64,000 bases of DNA from Scytalidium lignicola (taxonomy: Eukaryota; Ascomycota; Leotiomycetes), in the NCBI GenBank assembly GCA_002812745.2, contig NCSJ02000157.1, positions 1 to 64,000 of the forward strand, in the 5' to 3' direction. Numbering within the stretch: position 1 is the first letter of the stretch; each line of letters opens with the position of its first letter. A program made the translations under genes and the position numbers. Shown here in pieces: positions 21,463 through 32,914 of this stretch. The notes beneath the pieces are model-generated. The model was not told where the DNA came from. It was given only the letters and a program-made list of their open reading frames with translations, and did no database searches.

Positions 21463-23314
21463 ATGATGAGAAGGCAGCGAGCAACAAGAGCCTGTGACTT
21501 CTGTCACAAAAGAGGCTTGAGGTGCCGACAGACAACCCCGGAAGTGGGGGCAAGCGCAGTTTTGAAAACAAAATGTGATACTTGCATCCAGTATAAGGTG
21601 GCATGCACACAGATGAGGCCAATTAATAAGAGAGGCAGAAAAAGTCGCTCGACGCCTGAACAGACTCCTACAGACGAGGTTACACTGTCCTGGAGAGCTC
21701 GTCAGCAAAGGTTCGGGGGTCAAGAACTGCTGACATCACTATTCAATGTTTACCTTAATAATGTTCATCCAAAGTGAGTAGGGTGCACACCAATGTGTTT
21801 GTACTACCTGTTAACAATGGCAGTTATCCCATTCTTCCCGGAGATATTTCAGACAACGATTGGCAGCGATGGATAGGACTTTCTGATCAAGCATCTTACG
21901 TTCTTCTCATGGCTATGTGTGCCCTTGGTGCTAGACATATTGAGACAGGAGCTATCTTTACCACGGTATCGTTTGACGTTGGCACGATTTTACATTCGGA
22001 CACATACCTCCTAGAAGCGATTCACGCGATTCCATTTCGTCTCAGCCATTGCAAGGGACTTGACTATATTCGAGCCTTTGGTCTGCTAGCATTATGTGCA
22101 ATCCAGCGCAGCGACTATAGTTCCTTACATCGATACCTAGGACTTTACCATGGACTGGTGGCACAAGATGGTTTTCATGATGAATCGAGGTGGCCAAAGC
22201 ACCTTACGGTGCTTGAAATAGAGCTCCGTCGCCGCGTCTACTGGTGTATGTACCGACTGGAAGTGCATTCCGCTTGTGTATTGGGTCATATGATAAGAGT
22301 ATCGGAACTTCAGTCTTCAGTGTTATATCCTTCGCCCACTATGGATGCCCAGTGTAACTGCGGTGTGAGCCAAAGTTGCGATAAACATGACAGGTGGCTT
22401 ATCGGTTGGAATCTGAATACAGATCTATACCGCATTCTAGAGCATACTTTACTGAAGTTTAGGACCAAAAAGTCCTTACTTCTGCCTATTATCCGTCCCC
22501 AAGCTTCACCAAGTCTTGCAGACGTACTAGAGGCCATTGCTAATCTCCAACGCCAATTACCGGTGGAAGCTGTCAAGACTCGGCGGTTGAGCATTACCAA
22601 TGATGTTAGACTTGGTTTTCAAGGTGCGAATATGTTCTGTAAATCGCAGGTTAGTCACGTAACGAGTTTAGAATTCGGTCTAGATCTGACTAACGACCAA
22701 GCTTACAAAAATGCTTGCTTTCATCACCGCTGATACCTCGCTGAATGAACGATGTCAAGTTATTAACGAGCTAATTGAAGGGTTGGTCGCTATTCCACTT
22801 GCATACCTTAAAGCTTTTGGATCACCAATGGTATTAGGCCATATTTTCATAGTAATAATATGTCTTTTGTTGACAGCCTTCTAGGTTCATGAACTATCGG
22901 GTGTAGGACATCTATTGGGACTTACGGTTAGCGAAAATACATCAATTGAGATATGTCAAGAAGTCATGCGACTTATGTAGGTCATGTTCCCCTGTTCCTG
23001 TTTGCAAGGTAGCGGCTTACCATTGCAGTCTTTGCCTGAGCGAGCTCTTTGATGGTATGGCTGGTAGCATTAAATCTGCTGCCGAGGCTGGCAGACGTCT
23101 TCGTGATCTAAGCACGAAGCTTGAAAATAAGATACAGTCGCAGAGATACCAAGACAAAGCTCGTGCAATAGACCAACTGCACATAACTGGCTATGATCAG
23201 AGCCAAACTCAAGGCACCAGATTTGGTGGTGACATTCTTTCAGCTTCGTTTCAGCAGACCCCGATATCAGATGTGGGAAGTTTCAATGATGGGAATTTTG
23301 CAGATTACTTTTAG
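21463..23314 (+). CDS. Zn2Cys6 transcription factor with an expanded zinc-cluster loop
   Basis: Predicted regulator of 547 aa from five exons: 21463-21773, 21824-22649, 22702-22830, 22885-22976, 23029-23314. Each junction is GT-AG and the frame closes exactly. The zinc cluster has cysteines at residues 11, 14, 21, 38, 41 and 48, with 16 residues between the third and fourth cysteine instead of the usual 5-9. It is followed by a basic NKRGRKSR segment. The fungal-specific middle region is marked by IRAFGLLALCAIQRSDYSSLHRYLGLYHGLVAQDG and LRRRVYWCMYRLEV; a later exon supplies VHELSGVGHLLG. Exons 3-5 are short; without splicing the frame would stop early. It is followed by the carbamoylase/permease pair, so it is a candidate regulator of them. 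Confidence 0.85.
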
Positions 23315-24173
23315 CGCTTGAGAACGGACCAGTTAATCATAGTCGACGACGTCCGCTTTTGGCACCACAATGGGTTCAAGTGAAATTTGAATGTGTACAT
23401 AACAGTTACAAGCCGAAGTATAGCGGATAGTTTCAATTACCTACACCAGCGAGGACTGATTGTTCGTACGGAAATACATTGGCATCCCTGCCAAGCAGCC
23501 ATTCGGATTTTTACGAACCGCCACCAGCGTCTTCCGCTGAAGTTCCGAGAGATCAGCCAATGGCACCACATAACCTTGTTTTAGATTCAGCTGAGGGGAG
23601 TGACGAGGAGAGGCTAAGCATACATCAACAAACTAGAATGGGTTAGTATTGCCACAATAGAGTAAGTAGGATCCTGGTCCCGCTGCGGCAGCCTCCGCAG
23701 CCGCCAGTTGATAAGCATGGGCATAATGTAAGCGAGCAATGTAGGAAGAGCAATCTCTTTAGGCTACCTATAGATAACAAATATATATAGACGGAAGGTC
23801 AAAAACACCTCTCAAGTTGCCATAAGATAGAGGTTGAGTTATCGGTCTACAACAGATAAGCTGAAAGTAGTAGAAGTGAGGTAGAAGTGAGATAGATGTG
23901 AGGTAAGGGTGAGTAAAACGGCAAGAGCTCACGTACTAGAACGGGATATGAGGGGAAAATCGGGACAATAGTCGGGTCGCATTACATGATATCAAGACTG
24001 TGATGTATCAACTGTAAGGCAATTAGAATGGTGAGCGGAAAAGTGTATTAGTGCAGGGTGCTCAAATGAGAGGATGGCACTGCGATACACATATACGTTC
24101 ATGAGAGTAGCAACTCAGTAGCGGCTTTTACAAAGATCAGATGAATTGAAGCTAATACAGAGAACCCCTTATA
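23315..24173. other. Intergenic, no gene seen
   Basis: About 860 bp. A short purine-rich tandem of GTGAGGTAGAAGTGAG-type units occurs near 23870-23915. No supported coding region. The right end holds the 3' flank of the amidohydrolase. Confidence 0.5.
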
Positions 24174-25569
24174 TCAACAGTATTCACCCCTTCTTACTCG
24201 TTCATCATACTCTAAGACCGAGTTGAGCAGGACCTGCCCTCCCAGCGCACAATGTTCAGGACTTGTGTATTCATTTGGATTGTGAGATATCCCGTCTTTC
24301 GATGGCACGAAAATCATACTCGTCGGGCAGACTTGAGATACCCATGCGCTGTCGTGCCCGGCCCTTGATTTCATATCCATTATTTGTGCTTCTGGAAGCT
24401 CAGCCGAGGCACCACGTCTCACAGCATCGATACAATTGGTGTGAAACTTAGCCTCAGGAAGGCTCCATGTCCCCGTGACCTCGTACGCAGTCCCGTTATT
24501 CTCCTGCTTGATGATATCGTCAAATTCAGCAAATATGGCAGTTGAGAGCTGGTCTACCATCTCATCCGTCGAGCAGCGGATGTCGATTATAAAATCAACG
24601 CCGCCCGGGATGATACACATACTTGATGAATCGCTATTGATAACACCCACCGTTGCCACACCGAGCCCGGTTTTCGTTGCCATATCACGAACAGCTGTGA
24701 TCAATCGCGAAGCAGTGACAAGCGCATCTGCCCGATCAACCATGGCCATAGTGCCAGTATGTCCCTCCTTGCCTGTTGTTCGCATGGAGAACCACTTCAT
24801 GCCTTGTACGCTCGTCACCACGCCTAAAGACTTGCCTGCCCTCTCCAAAAGAGGACCCTGTTCAATGTGCAGCTCTATATGGCACTGGATACTGTTCTCC
24901 CTGTAGTCGCACGGTGTGGTGCCAAGATAGCCTATTTCTTCAAGAGCCGTCTTGATTGTCACGCCGTCTTTATCCGGTTTACCCCAATTTTCTTCCAAGG
25001 ATGTGGAGCTCTTCGTTGTCCAAACCCCTGATGCCATCATGGAGCTTGGAAACCGTGCACCTTCTTCGTTCGCCCAGTCTATCAGGGCGATGGGACAGTG
25101 TGTTTCCACTTTATTTTCGTGTAGCGTGCGTAGGATTTCAAGGGCTGCCTGCACGCCTAGAATTCCATCGTATCTACCACCTACGAACGAATTAGCGCTG
25201 TATCGATTCTTGCTCAGTAGCCAATGAAGTGGAAGACCATCATTGAAGACGAAGATTGACAAGCTTCTGCGGAAACAATGATCGCATACCATCAGGCTGG
25301 GTGTCCAGATGACTCCCTATTCCAATCGGCAACTGGTTCTTTGCAGTGCCAGGTCGTATCGCGAAGATGTTGCCCATCTGGTCAATCTTGACCTCGCACC
25401 CTAACTTCTTGCACTCGTCAACGAGCCAATCTCGGAGCAGCTTGTCATCGTGACTGAGCGTCAGGCGACACATCCCCGTGGATGGAGGTGCCAGCGCTCC
25501 CCATTGTGTACACGTCGTTTGCAGTGTGTCGTTCAGACGATCTGCGTTTATTCTGAGCGGAGTAGCCAT
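24174..25569 (-). CDS. M20-family amidohydrolase (N-carbamoyl amino acid / hydantoinase-carbamoylase type)
   Basis: Metal-dependent hydrolase expected to cleave an N-carbamoyl or related amide; relatives are N-carbamoyl-L-amino acid hydrolase, beta-ureidopropionase and allantoate amidohydrolase. Two exons (25569-25290 and 25180-24174) give 428 aa, a normal length. Metal-site motifs are all present: SHLDTQPDGGRYDG (His87, Asp89, Asp98), the catalytic pair NEEGARF (Glu132-Glu133), ELHIEQGP, and AGHDSAW plus SHNPNEY near the end. The 109-nt intron is phase 1. I start at the ATG before ATPLRINAD, since the longer open frame begins without an ATG. It is divergent from an allantoate-permease-like transporter with about 870 bp between start codons, suggesting shared control. 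The exact substrate cannot be told from sequence. Confidence 0.9.
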
Positions 25570-26128
25570 AACAAGAGGGAACGATGTTGCCTTTGCCTGG
25601 CTCAATCGCTTCTCGCAAAACTGATATAAAGTGACGGGAAAAGTCTCAAAAGACCACGGCCCATTATGTAGCAGCGTATTAAACAGAGGTCGATGTTCTG
25701 TGTCGGAGCAGTTGCCGTAAGATGTCTTAGTGAGCCACTATTTAACGTAATGAAAGGTACTGTACCCGTGAACGGGGCGTTGTCACCGCTAGACTTACCA
25801 AAAAGACTTAAGACGGATACTTTACAAATGACATATCGACCCAAGGGCAGACCCTGTTGGGAATTTTCGATCGATCACTTACACGTAGTAGTAATGGACC
25901 CTATCAACATCGCCACCGAGTTTCAGCTGATAAATTTTATTACAAGCTGTTGAATTCGTGCATAACGCTATTTTCGTTCACTATCTAGGCTTAGAACTAT
26001 TATTCGCTGCACGCCTCAATTTCCTCATTAGCGGCCCCTTGAAAGAAGCTACTGTAGTGTGTGTCCTTCAGGTACGCGCTAAGACGTACTTTAGCGCTTG
26101 ATAACCACCACGACAAAAAAAAAACTGA

Positions 26129-26319
26129 CGATAGCAAGATAAGAGATACAATGACTTTCCACTATGCTTCGAAGACCTTCGGATAACTTCTCATTGCCTA
26201 TCCAGCCCAGTTATAGCCAGTATCGTACGTTCAAGGGTAGATCAACTCAGCGGTTAACCCATGCCAAGCAGACAAGGCGATAACAGCCATTGCCAATGGC
26301 CACGGACTTGATAAGGATA
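26129..26319. promoter_or_regulatory. Cluster of GATA sites between divergent hydrolase and transporter genes
   Basis: Within this intergenic stretch I count GATA cores at 26130, 26138, 26145, 26279, 26310 and 26316. Four match the HGATAR consensus of AreA-type nitrogen regulators (CGATAG, AGATAA, CGATAA, TGATAA). AreA/Nit-2 control is established for many fungal nitrogen-catabolic genes; its use here is inference from sites and gene content. Confidence 0.5.
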
Positions 26320-26442
26320 TTCGCTGCTGGAATATATAATACCGAGCTTCTCAAACCAAAGTTGCCCTTCATCGGAATAAAAGATTCTCAGTTACGCATC
26401 AAGTACATTCTTATCAATTCAAGCCTCGTAAACTGAGTTGCT

Positions 26443-28278
26443 ATGGCTACAACGTCATTACCGGAAGTCCACGATGGGGGGAAGACGCCCATTGTAACTG
26501 AAAAGGATGATATCGGTCTTCAGTTTATCGCCCAACATGGCTGGACGACGTATACGCCAGAAGAAGAACGGAAAGTGAAGTGGAAACTGGATCTCCATAT
26601 GATGCCAATTGTGAGTGGTTCCGTTGGCTTGATAATGTGGCCTGTCAGAAACAGTCGAGCTAATTAGTTTGACAGTTGATGATTACCTACATGTTACAAT
26701 ACCTCGACAAAGTGACCTTAGGGTACGCAGCTGTGTATACCTTGAGAACGGACCTCCACCTTGTTGGGCAACAATACAGCTGGTGCAGCAGTATGTTTTA
26801 CTTCGGCTATCTAGTTGGCCAGATACCGGCCAATTACTTGCTCCAGAGATTTCCTATTGGAAAGTTCGCCGCAACGAATTTGCTGATTTGGGGTGCACTT
26901 GTGATGCTCTGTTCCGTCAGTCACAGCTTTGCAGGGCTAGCAACAATGTAGGTTCTGAATAAACTAGATAAAAGACATCATGGCTAATCATTGATTCCGC
27001 AGACGATTCTTGATGGGCTTCTTTGAAAGTGGCATTTCCCCGGCCTGGACACATATCACGTCAATGTTCTACACTAAAGGAGAGCAAGGTGCACGTTGCA
27101 CCACCTGGTTCGCCATGAATGGAGTTGGAACCATAATAGGTGGTTTTTTGAGCTATGGTATGGGACATACACATTCAGCAGTCCACCAGTGGCAACTCGT
27201 GAGTGACTCTTTTGACTTTAAAGATGCTCTGCTCGGGATTTCTGGGGCTATTGCAACAATTTCCCGGGGGTAAAGACTACCCCTTTGGATCCTAGCGATT
27301 GTATATCATCAAAGAGCTGACTCATGTTTTCAGGTATTTCTACTTTGTGGAGCCATCACCATCGCATGGGCTGTAGTTGTCTTCTTTTTCTTGCCTGATT
27401 CGCCGACTAGCGCCAAATTCCTTACCGAGCGAGAAAAATCCATTGCCGTTGAACGGTTACGAGACAATAGAACAGGTGTGAAGAATACGGTCTTTAAAGT
27501 CTCCCAGGCTATCGAGGCATTCAAGGACCCCCAGGTTTGGATATTTGCTGTGGGTCTTGGCGTTTCGTCAATCGGAAACGTTGGTGGTAGTTTCTTGCCC
27601 ATTATTATTAAGGATCTGGTAATAAACCAAACGCCCCCTTTTTGGGAACGACTTCTTATACAACGAAAGACTAATTACTCTTAGGGTTTCTCCGGTTTAC
27701 AAAGCACACTCCTAAACATTCCATCAGGTGGCTTTGAGATTGTCTCCATGATTATAGCTGGTCTTGCCAGCTCATTGTTCGGCGGCAAAGGGCGAACCTT
27801 AATCATGTTCGCCATTACCGCACCAACTCTTGTCGGCTGCATTTTCCTAGCTGCACTACCTCGTTCCGATAAATGGGTCCGTATCGTAGGTGCTTGGTTA
27901 CTATTATGCACACCAGCGGCAACCGCACTCCAACTTAGTCTGATCGGAAGCAACGTTGCAGGATTCTCTAAGAAAGTCACTACCACGGCATATACATTCA
28001 TCCTCTATTGTGTTGGAAACATCATTTCTCCTCAATTATTCAAGTCTAACGAGGCGCCTGGATATGGGACTGCCATGCGTACCCTAGTGGCTTCGACGTC
28101 AACGATGATGTTCCTCTACCTTATGCTCTTTTTCTATTACAAGTACGAGAATAACAGGAGAGACAAGATCCTAGCCCAGACATCGCAGGACGTTATCGAC
28201 GCTACGACGGTCGAAAATGAAGAATATTTTGACAGGACAGATATGGAGGATTTCTTGAAGTTTCGATACGCCTGGTAA
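26443..28278 (+). CDS. MFS transporter, allantoate permease (Dal5-like) family
   Basis: Predicted plasma-membrane anion:cation symporter of 504 aa. Five exons: 26443-26610, 26676-26947, 27003-27198, 27334-27618 and 27685-28278, all with GT-AG borders and a closed frame. Family marks are the pre-TM1 segment EEERKVKWKLDLHMMPI, YMLQYLDKVTLGYAAVY in TM1, a GxLVGQIPANYLLQRFPIGK loop, RFLMGFFESGISPAWTHITSMFY, the cytoplasmic linker LPDSPTSAKFLTEREK, and a Lys-rich end. Members carry allantoate, ureidosuccinate, nicotinate, pantothenate or similar acids. Standing divergent from a carbamoylase-type hydrolase, a ureido or carbamoyl acid is an attractive substrate guess, but unproven. Confidence 0.92.
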
Positions 28279-29955
28279 TAGGCTAATGCAGTGTAGAACA
28301 TATTAGGTAAACGGTCCATCTCTCCACGACCGGAATATATGTTTATTTGAGCAGAAGAATGAAACATGTGTAGTCGTAAATATATCAAAATGTGATGGCA
28401 CGGCGTTATATCACGATGGAGCAACTAATTCCTGGTTGCTATTCCGAAAAAGCTGATAGGGTAAGGCGAAGATGGAACAGAAACCACAGGAACTTCTTGT
28501 AAAGCAACTCTAACTTTTGCCATTGATATCAGGCGTTCTATTCCCTTCACTAAGGTACCGCGGATTATCAATGATGGCTTTGAAACTCGTTAACAAGCTC
28601 TGTATCTGGGCCATAAGGTGGAAGAGTATTGTCAAGTTGCTAATGAGTGCCTTGAACGGTACCCTAAATTGTGCTTAAAGATCCACTCTGCAACCTCCAG
28701 ATGATTGTCTTGAAATTCACATCTTCTCCTGATACACCAGCGTAGCCGATTTCAAACCTGGATCCAAAAAGATACCGCATCACTATCCATTACCCTCACT
28801 ACTTGAATGCTGTTTTAAGAAGATGGCAGGAATCATACCGTGTCAACTTGCTTAAACGAAAATGTCATTCCGCCGTCCCACCGATACTTTTATTACCTCG
28901 GATTTCTCTCCCCTTGAATGAATATTAAGGTCAAGTCGCAAGAATAGCCTGACCTAATCAAAAACATAGAAATCCTCAAAAAGAATCCTGAAAATCTCTC
29001 CTCACGCATATCCAAAGGAATTTGTTGGGAGAGCTTCCATCCCTGAGCCCCCCTTTCCATCCCAAGCACCTTATCTCAACCCACGTCATCTCAGCCGATT
29101 GCTTAGTTCCTTGTATACGATAGTAGGGCAACATCGTAACTCAACTTGCGTCAACATCACTCTTTTTTTCTTCTTTTTTTTACATTGCTTACGCCTATAT
29201 CACTCAGGCAACAACACTGTTTCCAGGCGATAGTTCTTGCAGGGAAAAAATCGCTTAACTATTCACTTCGAGGCTTGGATACGCACGTTCCTTGCGGACC
29301 ACGGCACGGACTCGCTGCAATCCTGCTGGCGTTAATCTTCACGTATGACGGGAGGACGTAGTGCTTACGATACGCACCTGAGAGGCGTCATCTCGGCGGG
29401 CCGACCCTGCACCTAGCTCCTCGGCTTATACCGATTATCCAAACTGAGTATGAAACCTACACAATCAAGAGCATGTGTGCTTCATACGATATTATTGTTG
29501 GGGTTAATTCAGGTGTTTTAAGTTATTATGGGCTTATTGAGACGTTTCCATATTGTATTCTTTGAAAACTTTAGAATTAAAAGTTAATGAAAGACCCGTG
29601 CACGTTTTACTATTGCTACTCCATCTAGAGAAAGGGTACAAGGATGTAATGTAATATACCAGCTTGTTTCTATCACCTTGCACCACACTCTCTAGACACT
29701 TAAGTATCATCTCTCCTTGTAACACCATATTTAAATTAAGTCTCATATATTCCACCCAAATGCACCATCAATATAACCTCCTCGCATTCCTACAAGCATA
29801 CGAGCACCCTAAATCACACGCAAATGCATATCTTTGCTCCATAAACGTCCTGATCTATGATGGTGCTTTGAGTATCATCTTGAGCACACTATTGTCGTTA
29901 TTCGAGGGCGTATCTTCGTCGGTGATTTCATTTGAGTCATTCTAGGAGTGTTCCC
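28279..29955. other. Intergenic, no gene seen
   Basis: About 1.7 kb with only short open frames and no consistent exon chain on either strand. It marks the boundary between the metabolic block and the accessory region. Confidence 0.5.
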
Positions 29956-32123
29956 TCAAACCATATCCTTATTTCCTTTTTGGACCATCTCTTTTGATTT
30001 GTTTCTTTCTTTCCGATCAACCCACCAATAAACGCCATACCATGCCCCAAAAGATACCACCATCAAAGGAACGGTGATGATGAGATAGACCTTCAACGCC
30101 GCCATCTGAAAATTTTCTTTCGACTCCCCATCGGCATTACGGTCCCACTGGACAATACTAGTGGACATGATTGTCTTTCCAATGGGTTAGCCATGACTCC
30201 ATTGCATGTAGGGTTGGGCTTGGTTGGGAGGCAGTATGTGTACCATTTTATTAATGAGGAAGTAACTCACGGATACAAAAGTCCCAGGCAAGAAGAACAA
30301 AGTCACAAGAGTAATGATACGCATAGAAACTGTCTCTTGCTTGGTCTTGACCGCAATCGCATTCATATCCATTGTCATTTTCTCCATATTCTCTGCTGAC
30401 TGTTGGGCTTTTTGTGCTAGCAGGTTGTTGGCTTCCATGCTGCTGTGTTGGAGGATGCCATAGAGCTAAATATGGATTTTTAGTATAATGATACTTATTT
30501 AAGATCTTGCCTGTTGAAGTCACCAGGAGGTATCACTCACAAGAGTTTTCCGGTCGGCAAGCAGGCGTAGTAACGTCTTAGTGATGGTAATCTGCATACG
30601 AATCTCACATATGATGCTCTCGATCTTCTTCTCAAATCTCAGAACTTGCCTCTTCCATATTTCTTTGTGTTCATTGGGACAGTTTTCCGATGACACGAAA
30701 GACTTGTAGAAAGACGTCATTTCCGAGAGGACGCTGATGTTTGCTTCTAAGATGAGGAGCACTTCGTTGGATTTATCCTCAAGTGATTGGACCCGTTGTA
30801 ATGATTTAAAACTAAATTGCTCTTGGCCACTGGTACCGGATGTTTGGGCATTGGAATTGTTGAACTCTCCCACGAAAGGGAATGGAGGTTGGATTCCGGA
30901 AGGCAATGGCGATTGGGGTTGAGAAGTCTGTAACGGCGGCAGAGCAAACTTTTGCTTATGTTGCGTGATTTTAGATTTCAGGGTTGGCTTTTGCGAAAGA
31001 CCGGTGAGAAAACTCGACCAAGTCTTTTGAGATCTAAAGGTAGGATTTTCTGGAAGTCCGGTAGCCGGACTCGACATAGGTGACCAAGATATGTCTTTCT
31101 TTGAACTAAATGTGGGGCTTTTGATTGTTTCAACTTTCACCGCCAAAGCACGCCTCGTAGTGTTATGGAACTCCTCTTCTAAAAGCCAATATACCACCTC
31201 CACTCCTCACTACACCATCCGGAAATTAACAGGTGTGTAGCCATAGATGCTGCGAACGAGCTTTTAGCGTCTTGAACAGCTTTTATATCTGACAGACTTG
31301 CAGGCTTTACAGCATCTCGTATTCTTTCTCTTATCAAATGATTGGCCTTCACCACTACCCAAGATGTGACTCCGGTGATAACATCAAATGAATGATGGAT
31401 AGAAGCCTGACGAATAGACTACGGCCATTCTCTCTGCCCCATAGATTCTTCGACTGATTTTAAACTATAATACATCTTGAGGTTTTGGCCTGATCGGTTC
31501 AGCTCTGGTATCATCAAGCCTCTCTCCGATACGGTAAGGTAAGCCTCATACCGAAACCCGCTGAAGTGGAAATCTTTGGCATAGGCTTGTTGGCCGAAGG
31601 GAAATACAAAGTCCAGAAATGCTGCCATAGTTTGAAAATATGAGAGGATATAAGTAAACATCCTCCGGCTGACATTCAGACGCTCTCGTGAATGAGGGGC
31701 CGTGATAAAACTAACAAGACTTCAGATAGAGAAGCTAGCAATTTTCGAGTAAAACTCACATGTATGTGCATTTAGAATCTGGCCTTTTGTCGTATAAATT
31801 ATCATTAAAGTGTTGTTTCAAGACGGCAATGTTAGGTATAATGTGCTCCTCGAAAGCTATCGCACGGTCAGCCGTAAGGAGCAGAGAGCAAATCAGCCTT
31901 GTAAGAAGAGCTTATATTTCCACTCACTCTGTATTCTTTCATCATACTCCAATATGTCCAGTCGCATTCTGCTATCATCCCTACAAAATAAACGGGCTTC
32001 CTGTCCATCCAGTCGCCGAGTATACGATTTCTGAGCATATCCTGAAGAACTGTGATGAGTGAGGTTTTGAGGGAATTTTACAGCCTCGTCACATGCCACA
32101 ATGAGCTGTTCTTTTTCGGACAT
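29956..32123 (-). pseudogene. CorA-like Mg2+-transporter-type membrane protein, broken
   Basis: Exons 32123-31928, 31856-31760, 31710-30541, 30465-30271 and 30174-29956 assemble into a fungal CorA-like protein: TFEEHIIPNIAVL near the N-terminus, IFITAPHSRERLN, SIRQASIHHSFDV, a long Ser/Pro-rich middle, a helical LLRLLADRKTLLYGILQHSSMEANNLL segment, then two C-terminal membrane helices (ITLVTLFFLPGTFVSTIMS and VYLIITVPLMVVSFGAWYGVYWWV). Two lesions break exon 3: an in-frame TAG at 31419-31421, where relatives have Trp (PWSIRQ), and a one-base frame change near 31185 in an AAAA run, between WRWYIG and LEEEFH. The TAG fits TGG-to-TAG in CpA context. No N is present at either lesion. Alternatives are sequencing errors or a readthrough allele. 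The normal role of these fungal CorA-like proteins is unclear. Confidence 0.75.
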
Positions 32124-32437
32124 CTTAAGAAGGACGATCTATCACTGTGTTTTGGGCTATACATATCAATGGGAGCTTGGGAATAGGAAATATAATCAAC
32201 TTTCAATTGATGAGATGACCCGCTTTTAATGTTGAATAAGAGAATTGCACGTTGACGACCATCGCTAACCTATGGCAGTGCAAAAACTACGCCTGCAGGA
32301 AGCAGGGCGATTTGTCGGACTTGAGCCTCATAACCCCCTGCAGAAATCCGGTAAGAGCTAGCTCATCAAGAAACATTTACACGTGAAAAAAATGCACCAC
32401 CATTGCATGCCTTGCGTGTCCTCCTTGGCACTCTACC
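32124..32437. other. Short intergenic spacer
   Basis: About 310 bp containing the 5' side of the CorA-like locus and the 3' flank of the Q-rich gene. Nothing else is visible. Confidence 0.5.
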
Positions 32438-32914
32438 TCAGGAAGGCGGCTCGTCGCTCACTCTGAGTGCCAGAATTTCTTCTTCTTTTTCCTTCTGTAG
32501 GACTGTCACTAATTGCATAAACAGAGTAATGTGGAAATGAAGATTTCTCAATTCTACCTTTGTCAAGTATCTAGGAACGCAAAAGTGCCACTCTTCGTTG
32601 TAAAACTACCCACAGTCTTAGCATCTAACTATTAAAGCTGTTTCAAATTGAAATACTTGAGTCTGGAAGTTCCAATTCCCGAATTTGGTTTTTAAAAAAT
32701 CAGTTACAATTGCATCGGTCAATCGGTAATGTGGCACCGAGTCCCATACCCAGGACGATTGATCCTGTTGTGATTGTTGATACTGTTGTGGTTGTTGGGC
32801 CTGTTGTGGCTGTTGTGGCTGTTGATACTGTTGTGGCTGTTGTTGTTGTGGTTGTTGAGTCTGGTTGGTATGCTGATAGTAGTAGTGTGACGAGGCCGAG
32901 TCGTAGTAGGACAT
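32438..32914 (-). CDS. Small Gln/Pro-rich fungal protein of unknown function
   Basis: Starts MSYYDSASSHYYY, then a low-complexity tract of Gln, Pro and Tyr (about residues 17-55), then a conserved-looking domain: SWVWDSVPHYRLTDAIVTDFLKTKFG-NW and, after a 51-nt intron (32606-32656, branch TGCTAAGAC), FYNEEWHFCVPRYLTK. Exon 1 is 32914-32657. Exon 2 starts at 32605 and runs to a stop at 32438 if unspliced. A further intron starting GTAGAA would instead give a Lys-rich tail ending at 32458. The W-x-F-x-V-P-R-x-L-T pattern recalls small fungal proteins of unknown function, but I cannot name the family. The tract is coded by CAA/CAG/CCA repeats and may vary in length between strains. Confidence 0.6.
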
